Counted from the stretch's first letter, positions 26,709 to 38,374 are shown. The stretch: DNA of 64,000 bases from Glebionis coronaria (GCA_025667525.1 CM046878.1:519382274-519446273), one strand, 5' to 3'. Made by a program: numbers and translations. The notes: generated by a model from the letters alone, not told the origin.

Positions 26709-26716
26709 TATTTATA
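26709..26716 (-). promoter_or_regulatory. Athila TATA box
   Basis: TATAAATA on the minus strand in GGAGTATAAATAGAAAC, about 450 bp into the LTR. Transcription would start about 30 bp downstream (near 26680), which defines the R-U5 part that carries the minisatellite. An identical copy is in the 3' LTR (17445-17452). Confidence 0.7.
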
Positions 26717-27167
26717 CTCCTAGTGGTTGGTTGGTGAGTGGGCTTTCTCCTCTTCTTCTTGTCTTCTCGTCTTTTCAGAAAAGTTGACGTTTTCGATTCT
26801 GATTCGGGATTTGTTGTCGATTAAATCCAACTCGTCTTTTAATTTCTTCGTTAAATAGACTCGAGTTTCTTCGACTTATGAAAATCTTCCGTCTTTAGTC
26901 CTTTTCTTCGATAAATCTTCGAATAGGCCCTAGTGACTTCAAATCTTTTGCACGTCTTGGACAATAGACTTTATCTTGAGTCTTTTTCCTTGATAAAACC
27001 CGTGCAATCCCATGTTTTCTTTAGTATTTATCCGGTCAGCTCTGAAATCACAATAAACACAAAAACCACGCATAATTCCAAACAAATGATATTAATTACG
27101 TGTTTTGGTCTTATTTTAGCCAGAATTAAGTGGTAAAAGGATGGGTGTTTACACACCTATCAAGGTC

Positions 27168-29043
27168 CAAACACCTTTGAAAATGGATGGGATTTTGAAT
27201 GTAGTACATGTGTCGAGTTGGCCATCCAATGTAAGTGTCCGGATGAGTAAATGGCGCCCTTTTTACTAAAATGGGTCGAAAATGGGTGTATGGTTAAAAA
27301 CGTGTGAGTAACCTTTGGTAAAAGTTTATAATGGGTACTTTGACATTTTACATCAGTAATATGGTCAAAAATGGATCATCTCCAATTGGAATTTTTATAA
27401 AAGCTATTGTGGTTATTTAATTGTGATTTTTACGGCTAGAGTCAAAACTGTCTTCGCAAAGTCTGAAATGTTGGCTGTCACTAAAATGCAGGTTCTCAGT
27501 GATTGGAAAACTTTTAAAAGGTCTAGTTTAGATTTCTGGAAAGCTTATAAAATTTGTGAAATTTTGATGGGTGTCTCACCTCTGTAGCTTTTGTAGATTT
27601 TTAGTTATGATTTTTACAAAATGACCTATTCCAGAATCTTGGTTTTTGGAGCAAGTATGTATTGGGAAAACTAGTTAAACATTGATTTAGAGTTTAGGCA
27701 AGTGAGGTTTATTGTTCTAAACACCTAAGGGCATGTAATTACAGTAACTTAAGGTTGGTTAAGTCAAAAGAACAAGAGATTAACAAATTAGAGCAAGCTT
27801 GCAAGCCATAGTGATCACCATGGACCGTAAAACGTTTATAAGTGAAAAGTGTTGTGTTTATCGTGCATACACTTGAAAAAGAGTATTTTGGTTCAACATA
27901 GACTTTGTTAAAAGTGTCAAACATGTTCAAAGGCATGAAGCCTTCAAATATATCATGAGATAGATCATAAATCTTTTATTTAACTCAAGTATTCTCATAC
28001 AAATAGTAACTCACATATATTTTCCATGTCTTGTCTAGATCATTGCAATCGTTGAGTGGTCATCCTTGAGAAATATATATTTTCCTTGATCATTGGCATT
28101 CGATTACTACGGTGAGTACATAGCCCCCTTTTTACATGTTACGTTTACTTAAACCACGGGGTGAGAAATACACATCCGTGGAACACATTCATTACTTTTT
28201 ACTTGTATGCTATTCGAGAACTGGTATGCTATCCTGAATTCATGTAATACATATTATTGCTTAGTACTTGCCATAAGTCCCCTTCATGAACCGTTAGTTA
28301 TTCATTACTTGCAAAAAGCGCGAGTGTTATGGGTGGATCCATCGGGACTGACAATCCCCGTCCTTTGTGTTGCGTGAAGCATTATACTTGAAGTATTACA
28401 GGTGTTTGGCAAAAGCACCTACTCTTAGGGGCCAATTGATACGTTAAGGCTTCGGTTACATGATACTAGGCAATAATATACCCCGATTCCTATGCTGATC
28501 CCATAGTTATCAACAGTGTTGCTATAAATGCTTTTTCCTAAAACTAATGATGTGTTCCATGTTATTTACAATACAAAACCTATGATATTCACTCAACAAT
28601 TTTGTTGACAGTTTACATGTTTATTTCTCAGGTAATTAAGCTTAGTATCATGGATGGGAGCTCGTGGAACTGCAGACATTCGACTGCTTCTGTATTTATT
28701 TGTTGTCATGCTTGCATTATCATAAAATTTATTTTGTAGTATTCATGGGTAAATCTCATAAAAGAGTAAGTTTTGGACAACTTTCACCATTAGGTGTTTA
28801 TGGTAAAACTTTGACTTGAATTGGAGCATATGCGCTTCCTTTGAAACCTTATTTTAATTTGGGACCTATTTATATTAAATCTTCCGCAAATCTTTGATTT
28901 ATTTAAAATTTTCCGTAAGGATTATTAGGTAAAACATGTTTAAATGTCATATTACGGCCGTTATATTGCAGTTTTTCTAAACTTCTATACGTGGCACCCT
29001 CTTGTGACTCATGTGGGACCTACCTAATTTTCGGGGTGTTACA
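27168..29043 (+). repeat. Tekay-like 3' LTR, second part
   Basis: It continues the right LTR after the Athila insertion (TSD copy AGGTC at 27163-27167) and ends GGGGTGTTACA before the outer TSD TTTTG. Compared with 8250-10125 I count about 14 substitutions and one indel. Confidence 0.9.
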
Positions 29044-29048
29044 TTTTG

Positions 29049-29210
29049 TAACCAAACTCTGAGAGTGTCCTTAGTTGAATGGTATATAAAGATCGGACCG
29101 GTTTGTTTGTGTTGATCCTTGACTTTGGTACCTGCAATCTCAGTTGTAGTTTGTATGCTTTTATATGGGTTAGCGATATCTATCTTAGAACCCTACGGGG
29201 ATTCACGGAT
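29049..29210 (-). other. Copia-1 internal remnant next to the Tekay-like insertion
   Basis: This continues directly from 7057 once the Tekay-like element and one TSD copy are removed. No PR, INT, RT or RNase H motif appears on either side, so the pol core was deleted from Copia-1. Confidence 0.55.
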
Positions 29211-30028
29211 TTATTTTCTTGTGCCAGAGGTGACCTGAGGAGATGATTCACTTGTCTTAGCTGGCAAACATTTTCTTTTATAGAAAACCTTAAGTTCAGG
29301 CTTAAGTGATGTATCATCCTTTTCAGTTTCCTCCCTAGTAGTCTTAGTAGAATCAGTGACTATCCTAGTTAAGGGCACTCGTTTCCTACAAGAGTGAAAG
29401 TTCTACCCGTGGGTCGCCAAACTTTACAAATGGGTTTGATTTTAGCTAACCACTGAGATTTAAGTCTAGCATGGGAGTTCACCTCATTAAGTAATTTCTT
29501 GACACAAGAATCATGATTGGCTTTAAAGACACATTTCCTACATGTTTTACAAGTAGCATATTTAATGTCTAAGTAAGATCTAGAATTCCTAGATAATTGA
29601 TTGGTGCTCCTAGTATATGACATGCTATGGTTAGCAGTGTTGGGTAATCTAGAAGGCATCTGACTAGGTTTGAAATTCATGTCTCTTACTTGTGTCTTTT
29701 GAATAGCTTCCCTTAGACCAAATTTGTGGTGAACGTCATTTGAACTAGCTCGAGACGTGTTCTTTGGACTATGTTTAGGGAGACTAAAGGCAATCATGTG
29801 ATTAGGTCTTGTAGAAGCTGTTTTAGTCACATTGGGCCTAGATGGTGGAGTGACTGGTCTAGGAAGATGAACCATATCAACTTGGGAGGCAAACCGCGGT
29901 CTCGAGGATTTTGGTCTCTCGGATCTAAATGCAGTCGGTTGTCTAACAGACTGAATTTGAGGCGGTTTCCCCAAGATTGATGGTTTTTCAAGCTTAGTAT
30001 CCACACTAGATCCTTTAGTTTTTCTCAA
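29211..30028 (-). pseudogene. Copia-1 Gag-Pol linker fragment (before protease)
   Basis: A 219-residue frame (30028 to 29369) rich in Ser, Pro and Arg, with a Cys pair (CKTCRKC) and, near its end, WRPTGRTFTLVGN. The same WRPTGRTFTL motif occurs in the Copia-2 linker (near 53780). It is a landmark I know from Asteraceae Copia polyproteins, shortly before the protease DSG motif. A frame change at about 29370 continues as CPLTR and runs to a TAA at 29211. The protease that should follow is absent. No start codon of its own is needed, since it is an internal part of a larger frame. Confidence 0.7.
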
Positions 30029-30609
30029 TTCATTTTCAACGCAGCTATAGCAAACACCTTTTCCTGTACTTGAGCCCTTAAAGTCTCATTCTCTTTGAGC
30101 AATTCATCTTGAGATGCCAACTTAGATTCTAACAACTTTATTTTTTTCAAAAGATTATCCTTTTCAGCTTTAGAATCTAGAACTTTTTGATCCAATTTTC
30201 GTTCAAGAACAACGTTTGACTTTTTGACTTTTTCAAAATATGTTTCAATTTTGTTCGTTTTCTTCGAAAATTCAAGTTTGGCATCCTCAAGATCTTTTAA
30301 TTGCTGAGCTACGATCGTTTCGAGCTCTTTAAACCTAGAATCAGAATTATTTAAAGAAGCAGTCATAAGGCACTTATCATGATGTTTAGCATTTTGAACA
30401 CTTTCTCCCCCATTATGACTCACATCGGATGATTCAGAAATGGTATCGCTATCACTCTTTTCCATCCTATGTTTGGCATAATTAGGTTCAGAATGCTCAA
30501 CATGTTGTATATTGTTGAAACTTGGCACCTGAGCAGTTGGTGCTTGTAACTTGCTGCTTGGTTCATGCTTTCCTCCTGATTCCTTGCCATTGCTTACCGT
30601 GACGACCAA
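30025..30609 (-). pseudogene. Copia-1 Gag-associated coiled-coil region
   Basis: A 194-residue frame. The second half is a strongly charged coiled coil with heptad-like Leu, Lys and Glu (ELETIVAQQLKDLEDAKLEF and the following Lys-rich helices). It overlaps the next fragment in a different frame, so a one- or two-base shift separates pieces of one original polyprotein. Copia-2 has a similar coiled-coil linker in its long gag frame (for example around 55250-56150). Confidence 0.65.
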
Positions 30610-30617
30610 ATTGGCAC

Positions 30618-31307
30618 CTATTTCTTACACTGGGCAGATCTGATCATCTTTTGATGGCAGCTTGAAGCGTGTCTCTCTCTCTCTCTCTCATGTTCATGAG
30701 GTATTACTGCATGCAATGGTTTAGACGACTCCTTGATTCTTTGAATATGACCCTTTTTCAACCATATCTCGTTGTAATTAACTAACCTTACCTCAATACA
30801 CTTCTCAAGTATATTGATGTGAATGAGTAAACCACTTTTAAAGGTTTTAGTCTGGCAACCCGTATGTAAGTTGAAAATCTGGTGAAGGATTAGAGTTGAA
30901 TAGTCAAAAGGAGGTTCCATTGTTGAGAAAAATAATTCTTTAAACTGTGTGCAAAGTATTTCTAGACATATCTTCGCTTTAACCTCATTAAGATTCTTAC
31001 TTTCAAATTGGAATTGTAATTCATCCAAATTATTGAAAATATTCTCTTTGAAATTATCCACTTTGTCAAAAAACATTTGAACTATGGATGGAAGTTCGGT
31101 CATGTTGTTTGGATAGAGAAGTGCAAGATGTGTCTTGAGCTCGTGAAATATTTCCAATGTTTTTTGACGTAATTTGATCTCTTTGAGTTGCATGCGTTGC
31201 AGTTCTCCCTCTTGAAACGTCGAACTCAACGATTCCATTGAAGTACGATGAAAGATAATTGTGGTTGTGGTTGTTTTTTGGGATATTTCAATTCGTGAAG
31301 AAACCAA
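30618..31307 (-). pseudogene. Copia-1 Gag N-terminal fragment
   Basis: A 229-residue open stretch containing LKEIKLRQKTLEIFHELKTH and further mixed helices. I recall IKLRQKT-MEVF-ELETHL in Asteraceae Copia Gag proteins, which is the basis for the call. No zinc knuckle is present. It ends in a stop, and the coiled-coil fragment follows in another frame. A CT microsatellite at about 30667-30690 encodes the alternating Arg-Glu run near the end and may have caused slippage. Confidence 0.55.
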
Positions 31308-32816
31308 GAAATTGAAACTCGTGGGATTAGACAGAACTAACGAAAGATCCGTAAATAACTCTTAAAAATCCTCGTTTGGTGATATAACTTTTTCTCGGCT
31401 CAATAATTTCTAGGTCGACACACTTTGTCACGTCCCGATTATTACCCAAATATAACTTAATGTGACAAATTTTGTCCAAGATAAATTTTTGGCATAAAAT
31501 TTGTGCAATAACGATTATGATACCCGGGCTATCTTTGTCACCTCTTTTTGTCACGTTTAAATGTGTGAGCCACAAATATAACAAAAGCACGACAAAATAA
31601 TGCTCAATCCAAAATTAGCCAATATCCGATTTATCTAAAACTAATTAGTGAAACTTGAATCGAGCTTAATAGTTATGAGAGGCCCAAACTCACTCGGATA
31701 TAGGCCCAAACTTACTCTCAATACACACCCCACTTTCTTTTAAAAAAATAAATCGTTTATAGGCCCAATGATAATTCTAGAAACCCGGTCCTTGGAGTAT
31801 TAAAAGGTTCCAACCCTAATATTACTCATAAAACTAAACCTAAACTGTGCTTAGTTCTCTCCGCCCCCCATCTCCCTATTTTTCTTCTCCCATAACACTT
31901 ACCTTAAAACCTCGTCTCTTTGTTCTATATTTTCTCTCAAAGCCCGCAGCTCATCAAAACTAAAAACATTCCATGTCCCAATCTCTCAAAATAAAGATCT
32001 TGCATCTCCAATCAAATTACACATCAAAATTAGTATGTCCTTTAACATCTCTGATTAAACCAGATGGATGCCCAATCACAACCCACGACCTTTAATTCCT
32101 TTCAAGTCATCAAGATCTTAAAAACATAAGATCTCGGGTAAGGTGAATATATTTGATTGCATGTGTTGTTTTTGGTTGAATAAATCGAAAAGAAAAAAGA
32201 TTATAACAAGTTTGTTATAAAACTTTATTTAATTTTGAATATAAAAATTGGTATAATACCAAACACTGATCTATGATGATTAAATTAATTTCGTAATGGA
32301 TCTAAAAGATCTCGGGTTACATGTACAAGCACGAAAAGAATAAATCTGAGATCTTTGTTGTTGTGACTTTGTTAAAGGTTTTGAGTCACTCTTTGTGTCG
32401 AAGGGATTTAGTTTGTGGTCGAGTCACAGTTGTGTTGAAGATTGGTTTTTGTTATGAGTCTAGTCAAGGTTTTCGAATGTTGAGGTGATTTTAGAGTCGA
32501 GTCTAGGTTGGAGTTTGAGTGTTGGTTAGTTCGAGTCAGTGTTGATGTTGGCGAGGTTGAGGTCGAGTCCAAGTTAAGAGTCTAGATTATTGGTCTTGAT
32601 TTTGAGTTTTGGGTTTGTTGAGTCTAGGCCTCGAGTGGTTTTTGTTGGATTAGAGAGTGGTTTGGCTTGGTTGGTGTTTATTCAAGATGAGGCTGTTTGT
32701 TTTGGAATCTAGTCTAAAGTTAGTCGAGAGTTTGAGTTTTGGGTTTTTTGAGTCTAGGCGTGAATCGAGACAGTGTTGGAGACGAGAGTTTGTTAAGTGA
32801 AGTTTGTTTTAAGTCA
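31308..32816 (-). other. Copia-1 leader region, including a G/T-rich block
   Basis: No gene is recognised. On the plus strand 32390-32816 is strikingly rich in G and T with dispersed GAGTCTAG and GTCGAGTC motifs. Around 31840-31960 a CT-rich stretch resembles an untranslated leader. The motif TGTCACGTCCCG at 31436 resembles a Ty3/gypsy LTR start, but I found no partner end or TSD. The sequence continues at 37236 after the solo LTR. Confidence 0.5.
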
Positions 32817-32821
32817 AGATC

Positions 32822-35800
32822 TGTAAAACCTCTGATTTTACCTTATTGAATTTGTCAACTGTTGTACTATTTATTTTTGGAAACTATATAATTCTACCTT
32901 TATATGACTTATTTTTAATCATATACCTTTTGTCATACCACCTTTCATATTTATTTTATATTTATATGGACATTTAGTCATTGTTGACTACTCTGGCAAC
33001 TGACTGGCCACTTGATTGAGTAATAGACTCATCACCTCAGTACACATTTTGAGATAAATTGTAACTTTACTTAATTTATTTATTAAGCACTTGGATTTAT
33101 TTTATATGTACATATTTACATATATTACATAAAAGGAATAAACACCTAACACTTTAAAACAATGTACATTATTTTACATTGTCATTTATTTACTTTATTT
33201 AAGTAAATTAATTATAGTGATGTATTTAATATACACTTTCACTAAATTACCTAAAAGCTTCAACAAAAATACCTATAACTCAACAAATGCCTACAATATT
33301 AAACAAGGGCTATTATTCTCATACAACACTTGGCAAAAATTATCAAAAACCCTCCCACATGCATATACATGTCGTGTACATGTATACATGCTTACACTTT
33401 CATCATTTGTTTGCTAACTTACTAGTATAATCAAGTGTATACTCCACTAATACCCTATACTAACCATGCTTTTCTATACTAACCATGCCTTTTTCTTACA
33501 CACTACTTACACACACCATGCCTAAACACTATACCAAGTCATGTCTTGTCCCTTTTGACCCCAAAACACATGGCAACATTTGCAAAGTAGGAAGGAAAGT
33601 CAATTTGCTATTTTTAGCATGTGGGGAATAAGCTAGCAAGTATATCAAACCAAATCCCAAGTATATCTTAGAAAGATACAAGGTACTAGGTACCAAGATC
33701 CTATTTGATCTTTCTGTTTCCTTGATTTAGCCGAAACATACACAACATCCACAACACAGTTCACTTGAACACCATCACCTTCACTCTCTCTCTAAAACCT
33801 ACGGCTAAACACCCTTTTCCACCATTTTCAAACCTTCAAGCTTATTTACTACTCTTAGATCATGTCTCATACTACATAAAAGTTAATCATTAGCTCATCC
33901 TACAAGTACCTTGATCATTGAAGCAAGAAAGAAGCCCTAGTCCTACTCCTTGAAGCCCACAGCTTGTTTTAAGTCACCAAGATCTCCATTATTGAAAGCT
34001 TATCACTTGTTCTTACTCATTCTCCTATCAATCCTAAACCTATCCAAACAAGTAAGTCAAATCTAGAACCTATCTTTCTAATACATTTACTTTCATATAT
34101 ATTAACATACACATGGTTATTCTTAGTAAAAGTTAATGTTGAAACAAGTATATGAAACCCTAAATCCATTTTAGGTCACGACATGATTTTTGCTATGGCT
34201 TAAAATGATGTAAAAACTTATCAACCATGAAGAACATGTCACCATGATCTAGTTAAACTTGAAAAACTATGGAAACCTAAGCTTGCATGATTTTGGACGT
34301 AGGGTTTAAGCCCATGTTTCTATTTTGGGTAATCTTGTAATGTTTAGATATGACTAGAAACACTAGATTTATGATTATAGATGCCTTAAAATGATAAGTT
34401 CACCATTATGCGTTATAAGGTTTAGTTTTAAGCTCACCATAATAAGTTGCCTAAATAAATCTTCATTGTCACTAAATAAAATGTTTTTATAAAACTTTTA
34501 GTGTCAAAATATAATTTTGTAAAGTTTCGGGTTTAAAATAATAGATCTATAAATATTTTGTATTAAAATGCAAGATCTATGAAACTTTGGGTTAAAATAG
34601 TAAATCTATGATATTTCGGGTTAAATTGGAAAATATAATACTTTCAGGTTGGATTTGTAATTTTACAAAGTCTAGGGATCTAAATTATATTTAGCAAAAC
34701 CACATCTTTTCAAAAACCCCATTTGAAAAAACCCCATCTTTTCTCTCTAACCCTTAACCTAAATCATCTTTTAGCCGCCGCCTCCGGCCGCCGGCTACAC
34801 GTCGGAGGTTCGGAGGGCTACCAATAAACTTAAACCTCCTTCAGTTATCATGTTCAATTCTAAAAACAAATTAAATTTATTTCCCAGATCTAGTTTTCTT
34901 TTCCACAATGGTGGATATTCCTACAAAGTGACTCACACTACATGGTCGTTTCCATCTCCGTACCTATATCTATGGATCTATGTTACTGCCCCCAATCAAC
35001 CACGACAATGGCAAGCATATTTTCTTGGGTTTGGGAGTTCGGTTTTGGGAGGTTGTGTCTGTTGATTTCTTTTGTGGGTATCACCGTTTTCATCTATGGA
35101 TCTATGTTACTGCCCCCAATCAATCACGACAATGGCAAGCATATTTTCTTTGGATGAGAAAGATTCAAGGTCTTCGGTGATGTTTTTGATTTTGTTTTAA
35201 AGTGGATATGTAATAGTTTGGTTTGGGATAAGCTTTATTGATGTAATTTCTATTTAATAATACTGTTATGCGATTGCACTATACTAAAAAAAGTATAGGG
35301 ATCTAAATGAACAAGTGTAGAAACTTATTTTCCAAAAATATAAACTATAGGACCACTTTTGTAATTTGCCGTGAGTTGAGGGTGTGTTTTGAACACTAAC
35401 CAAAACTTAATGGTAATAAAAAGGACCTAAATGGAATTAATATGGCGTTAGGGTAATTTGTGTAAACTTAAGAAACCTAGGAATCTCACGTGCCACTTAC
35501 CGAAACATAGTATTAGCCCTAGGGACCTTTTATGCCAACTTAACAAACTTATTCAAACCCTAAGTAAACCCTAAGGGTGATTTTTGCCATTAGTCGAAAG
35601 TTATACAAGCCCTAGGGGGCATTTGTGTAACTTAATTATAAACCTAAATATTAGCCGAATGTTGGAGGACCAAAAATGCCAATTTGTTAAATTATAACAA
35701 GCCCTAATATAAGCCGAATGTTTAGGGACCATTTTTGCCATTTAATGAAACTTAAACAAACCCTAGTTACACGTGTAACTAGGGAGGGACCAATATTCTA

Positions 35801-37230
35801 ATTACTTGAAAGACTTAGAAACCCTAGGGTATAAAAGTAATTTAACCGCGGGTAATTATTTAAATAGAAGGACTAAAACGTATTCTATACAAAGTATAAC
35901 AAACCCTAAAATTTCTATATATTTATATCCGTTATTTAAAACGAAAACTTAAATAAACATAACATTTGTTATTTTTCCAAACTTATAATTTTTATAAATT
36001 ATAAACACCACGTAAATGTGGAATTTAATTAAAATGTTATACGTTTTATAAACCTTATTTATATATTAATTATAAATTAAAAATGATTAACCTATAAAAT
36101 AAATATATTAATTATATTTATTTCCTATTACTTTAAATATATATAAAACTACCTTTTATAAATATTTAAAGTGTTTTATAAACAACATAAGAACAAAATA
36201 CTAATTAAATGGATTAATTAATTTAACATTATTATTTTTTTATACTTAAAATAAATACTATTAGAACTTGTACAACGATGAACTAAAATACAAGTATCGT
36301 AATAAAAGGCTTAAAACCAGTATAAGCATGCACAGATTTATTCTGATACTTTTATGCATTATGTTATGCATTTACTGAGACCTTATAATTATTTAGGTTG
36401 TTGATTGTATCGTGAGCATCCTTATCAGATTTATCTACTGGCTTATTGCTGTACTACTGAGGTGAGTTCATGGCCCAACTTTATATATTGACAAACTTTT
36501 AAACCTTTTAATGGGGAAGAAAACATGCAACATATTTTATTTTATGGACATGGATTGAACTGTGAAACCTTTGATTACATTGCCTATTGTAGATGAACCC
36601 GCATGACCCGTGCATCTGAAACTGTTAGAATTATTGAATTACCTGAATGTTATAAATAGATCTATTTGGGATTGACCGTCCCCATCTGGGTGAGTCATGC
36701 TCACTGTGCCTAGGCCAGGACAACAGATGTTTCACATGTCAGCACTTATTATTTTTGTGGGTGCCTTTTTATAAGGCGAAGGGTCCTTATTTGTTAAGGA
36801 CTTAACTGTTAAGTCTCAGTTTCAGGCAATATGGGAATGTAATTACTTTTAAGTATTGATGCTTTGTGCATTACTACTTCAGTGAATATTTAATGTCCAA
36901 ACTTATTTTATTAAACCTGTGAATTCACCAACTTTATGTTGACTCTCTAAGCATGTTTTCTCAGGAAATTGAAGCAGGTATTGGTGTGCATGGAGTCAAG
37001 CATCATGATAGGCTGCATTTATAGAGCTCATCTGGGGTTTTATAAACTGGGTAATAATTCAAACTACTGAACAATTAAAGACTATTTTAATACTATTTGC
37101 ACTTTTGATCATGTAATAAATGTAAGGATAATCTTTTATCTGTTGCTCTATACTCTGTCTGCTGTTGATCCACCTACGTGAAACCTAAATATTATTTCCG
37201 CTGCCTTTGACTCAATTTGGGGGTGTCACA
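32822..37230 (+). mobile_element. 4.4-kb solo LTR, Tekay-like
   Basis: It begins TGTAAAACCTCTGATTTTACC and ends GGGGGTGTCACA, flanked by a perfect 5-bp repeat AGATC (32817-32821 and 37231-37235). Start and end follow the pattern of the Tekay-like LTR at 7058 (TGTGAGAACC...GGGGTGTTACA), and blocks near 36455 and 36955 match its organisation. No internal domain, PBS or second LTR is present, so this is most simply a solo LTR left by LTR-LTR recombination. At 4409 bp it is unusually long, and a segment of about 34690-35300 looks like a later insertion inside it. Confidence 0.8.
34970..35155. repeat. Direct duplication of ~56 bp inside the solo LTR
   Basis: TATGGATCTATGTTACTGCC and about 36 following bases occur twice, 123 bp apart (near 34970 and 35093), with one or two differences. 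The surrounding 600 bp is less AT-rich than the LTR, and GGGATCTAAA sits on both sides (near 34676 and 35298), suggesting an inserted or captured fragment. Confidence 0.7.
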
Positions 37231-37235
37231 AGATC

Positions 37236-37520
37236 AAACCATCGGAATGTCACAAAATAATAATCTATCAGAATGTAGATCTGAATATACATCGAAATAA
37301 GTAGTATCGGAATCTTCAAACCATCGGAATATGCATTGTTAGATCTGAATAATACACAACTTATGACTGTCAGAATATATAACTGAAAATGTATCAGAAT
37401 AAGTCAAAACTTGTAACTATCAGAATATATAACTGAAAATGTATCGGAATAAGTCAAAACTTGTAACTGTCGGAAAAAGTGTCGGAAAAAGTATCGGAAT
37501 GATAAACCCTTTTCCGACAG
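37236..37520 (-). repeat. Degenerate TCGGAAT-type repeats in the Copia-1 leader
   Basis: Copies of CATCGGAAT, TATCGGAAT, TATCAGAAT and GATCTGAAT recur roughly every 15-30 bases. Part of this is a recent 51-bp tandem duplication (AAGTCAAAACTTGTAACT with following bases, near 37402 and 37452). Position (between PBS and gag) and core (CGGAAT) match the sharper arrays of Copia-2. Confidence 0.6.
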
Positions 37521-37766
37521 ATACACAGACAAAATCAGAATGAAACAAAAGTTGATAAAAAACAATAAAAAACTGATACTTTAGAGTTTTTTGTGACAAG
37601 ATTCCCAAATCAAGACAATAAACCGTGACAAACTAAGAGAATTGTTTAGACAATAAGATTGTTTAGACAAAGTAAAATCAATAGATATAAGTTTTGACCC
37701 GTAAAGAAAAAAAATTGACCACCAAATCAATAGATCAAAACACGCAAATCCAAAGATTCAACCATA

Positions 37767-37779
37767 GCTCTTGATACCA
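37767..37779 (-). other. Copia-1 primer binding site
   Basis: Minus-strand TGGTATCAAGAGC two bases after the 5' LTR. It is a methionine-tRNA-type Copia PBS, and the same sequence occurs in Copia-2 at 58927. Confidence 0.85.
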
Positions 37780-37781
37780 AT

Positions 37782-38080
37782 TGTAGGTCCTTAGTTTCTT
37801 AGGATTGTGCAAGTGTTATGATGATCTAAAGAAGGGATAGGGATGAAGAACTAGAGAGGGAAAGGTATAGAGAGAAAGGAGAGGATGGAGAGAAAGATGA
37901 AATGAAATCAACAACTAATCACCAACCCCTCCTAACATGCTAGGAGGGGGTATATATAGCCCAACCTACATGTGGGCTTGATGGGCTATATTGTTTGCAT
38001 ATTGGATCACGAGCCCAATCTACGTATATATAGTTGGAGTGATCGATCCTTTCTAAATATGTAAAAACGTATTTCCAACA
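37782..38080 (-). repeat. Copia-1 5' LTR
   Basis: A 299-bp LTR paired with 2464-2762. Minus-strand start TGTTGGAAATACG and end ACCTACA. It has a TATATATA box near 37950. Confidence 0.9.
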
Positions 38081-38364
38081 TTCACAAATACATTGGATCT
38101 ATACAAGACACAAATAAACCAATGATGAACATGACTAGATCTTTAGGAAAGGATGATCTTCATCAATGCTTCATCTTTAATCACATCACAAGTGTGTGAG
38201 TGATCTTATCTTTGGACAAGGTAAATAAGGAGATCAAGAGGATAATCATAAGTAAACATACTTAACACATTAAGTGATCATTTACAAATGACTAGGACTA
38301 GATAGGAGAAAGAAGGCTGAAAGAGATGTCCATAAAGGGTTAATGAAAATGCAGATTTGATCCA

Positions 38365-38374
38365 CTATATATAG
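38365..38374 (-). promoter_or_regulatory. TATA box of the SIRE-like LTR
   Basis: CTATATATAG, itself palindromic, lies about 28 bp from the nearer edge of the GCGGTTCC module, downstream in the minus-strand sense. This spacing is typical of a proximal promoter element and its TATA box. Confidence 0.6.

Larger units (their letters stand above)
16428..27162 (-). mobile_element. Intact Athila-type Ty3/gypsy retrotransposon
   Basis: A complete 10,735-bp element: LTRs of 1471 bp at 16428-17898 (3') and 25692-27162 (5'), perfect 5-bp TSD AGGTC (16423-16427 and 27163-27167), PBS at 25671-25689, PPT at 17899-17906, and one uninterrupted gag-pol frame. I compared the two LTRs block by block and found no difference. 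At a commonly assumed 1.3e-8 substitutions per site per year, one difference would equal roughly 26,000 years, so the insertion is very young. Gag and RT style and the Asp-type PBS point to Athila. There is no env-like ORF in the 1.9 kb between pol and the 3' LTR. Confidence 0.95.
25692..27162 (-). repeat. Athila 5' LTR
   Basis: A 1471-bp LTR that is apparently identical to the 3' LTR. It holds a TATA box (26709-26716) and, downstream in the transcribed sense, the CGGAAT minisatellite. Confidence 0.95.
7058..29043 (+). mobile_element. Non-autonomous Tekay-like chromovirus (Ty3/gypsy), hosting an Athila element
   Basis: LTRs of 3068 bp start TGTGAGAACCCGTAATTTC and end GGGGTGTTACA. The left copy is 7058-10125. 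The right copy is 15236-16427 plus 27168-29043, split by the Athila insertion. The 5-bp TSD TTTTG is perfect (7053-7057 and 29044-29048). The initiator-methionine PBS at 10128 gives plus-strand orientation. The 5.1-kb interior keeps only a broken protease segment (14647-14911); RT, RNase H, integrase and chromodomain are absent. By eye the LTRs differ at about 15 sites plus three small indels. Long LTRs, iMet priming and the protease style suggest the Tekay/Del lineage. Confidence 0.85.
2464..38080 (-). mobile_element. Copia-1: degenerate Ty1/copia element, host of nested insertions
   Basis: Two 299-bp LTRs (2464-2762 and 37782-38080) flank it. It has a Copia polypurine tract inside the left LTR and a methionine-type primer binding site inside the right LTR, so it is transcribed on the minus strand. 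Flanking 5-mers are TTCAT (2459-2463) and TTCAC (38081-38085), a TSD with one mismatch. The LTRs differ at about 22 of 299 sites. Only gag and linker fragments remain (29211-31307); PR, INT, RT and RNase H are missing. It hosts a Tekay-like element (7058-29043), which itself contains an Athila element, and a solo LTR (32822-37230). Its 3' region is collinear with that of Copia-2. Confidence 0.85.

Noticed and set aside
31436..32816. TGTCACGTCCCG as the start of another Ty3/gypsy LTR
   Set aside because: No matching LTR end, PBS, PPT or target duplication could be found, and the sequence is continuous with the Copia-1 leader after removing the solo LTR.
34850..35180. Three overlapping ~70-codon frames as a small gene
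   Set aside because: They arise from the same duplicated 56-bp segment read in different frames inside a solo LTR; nothing supports translation.
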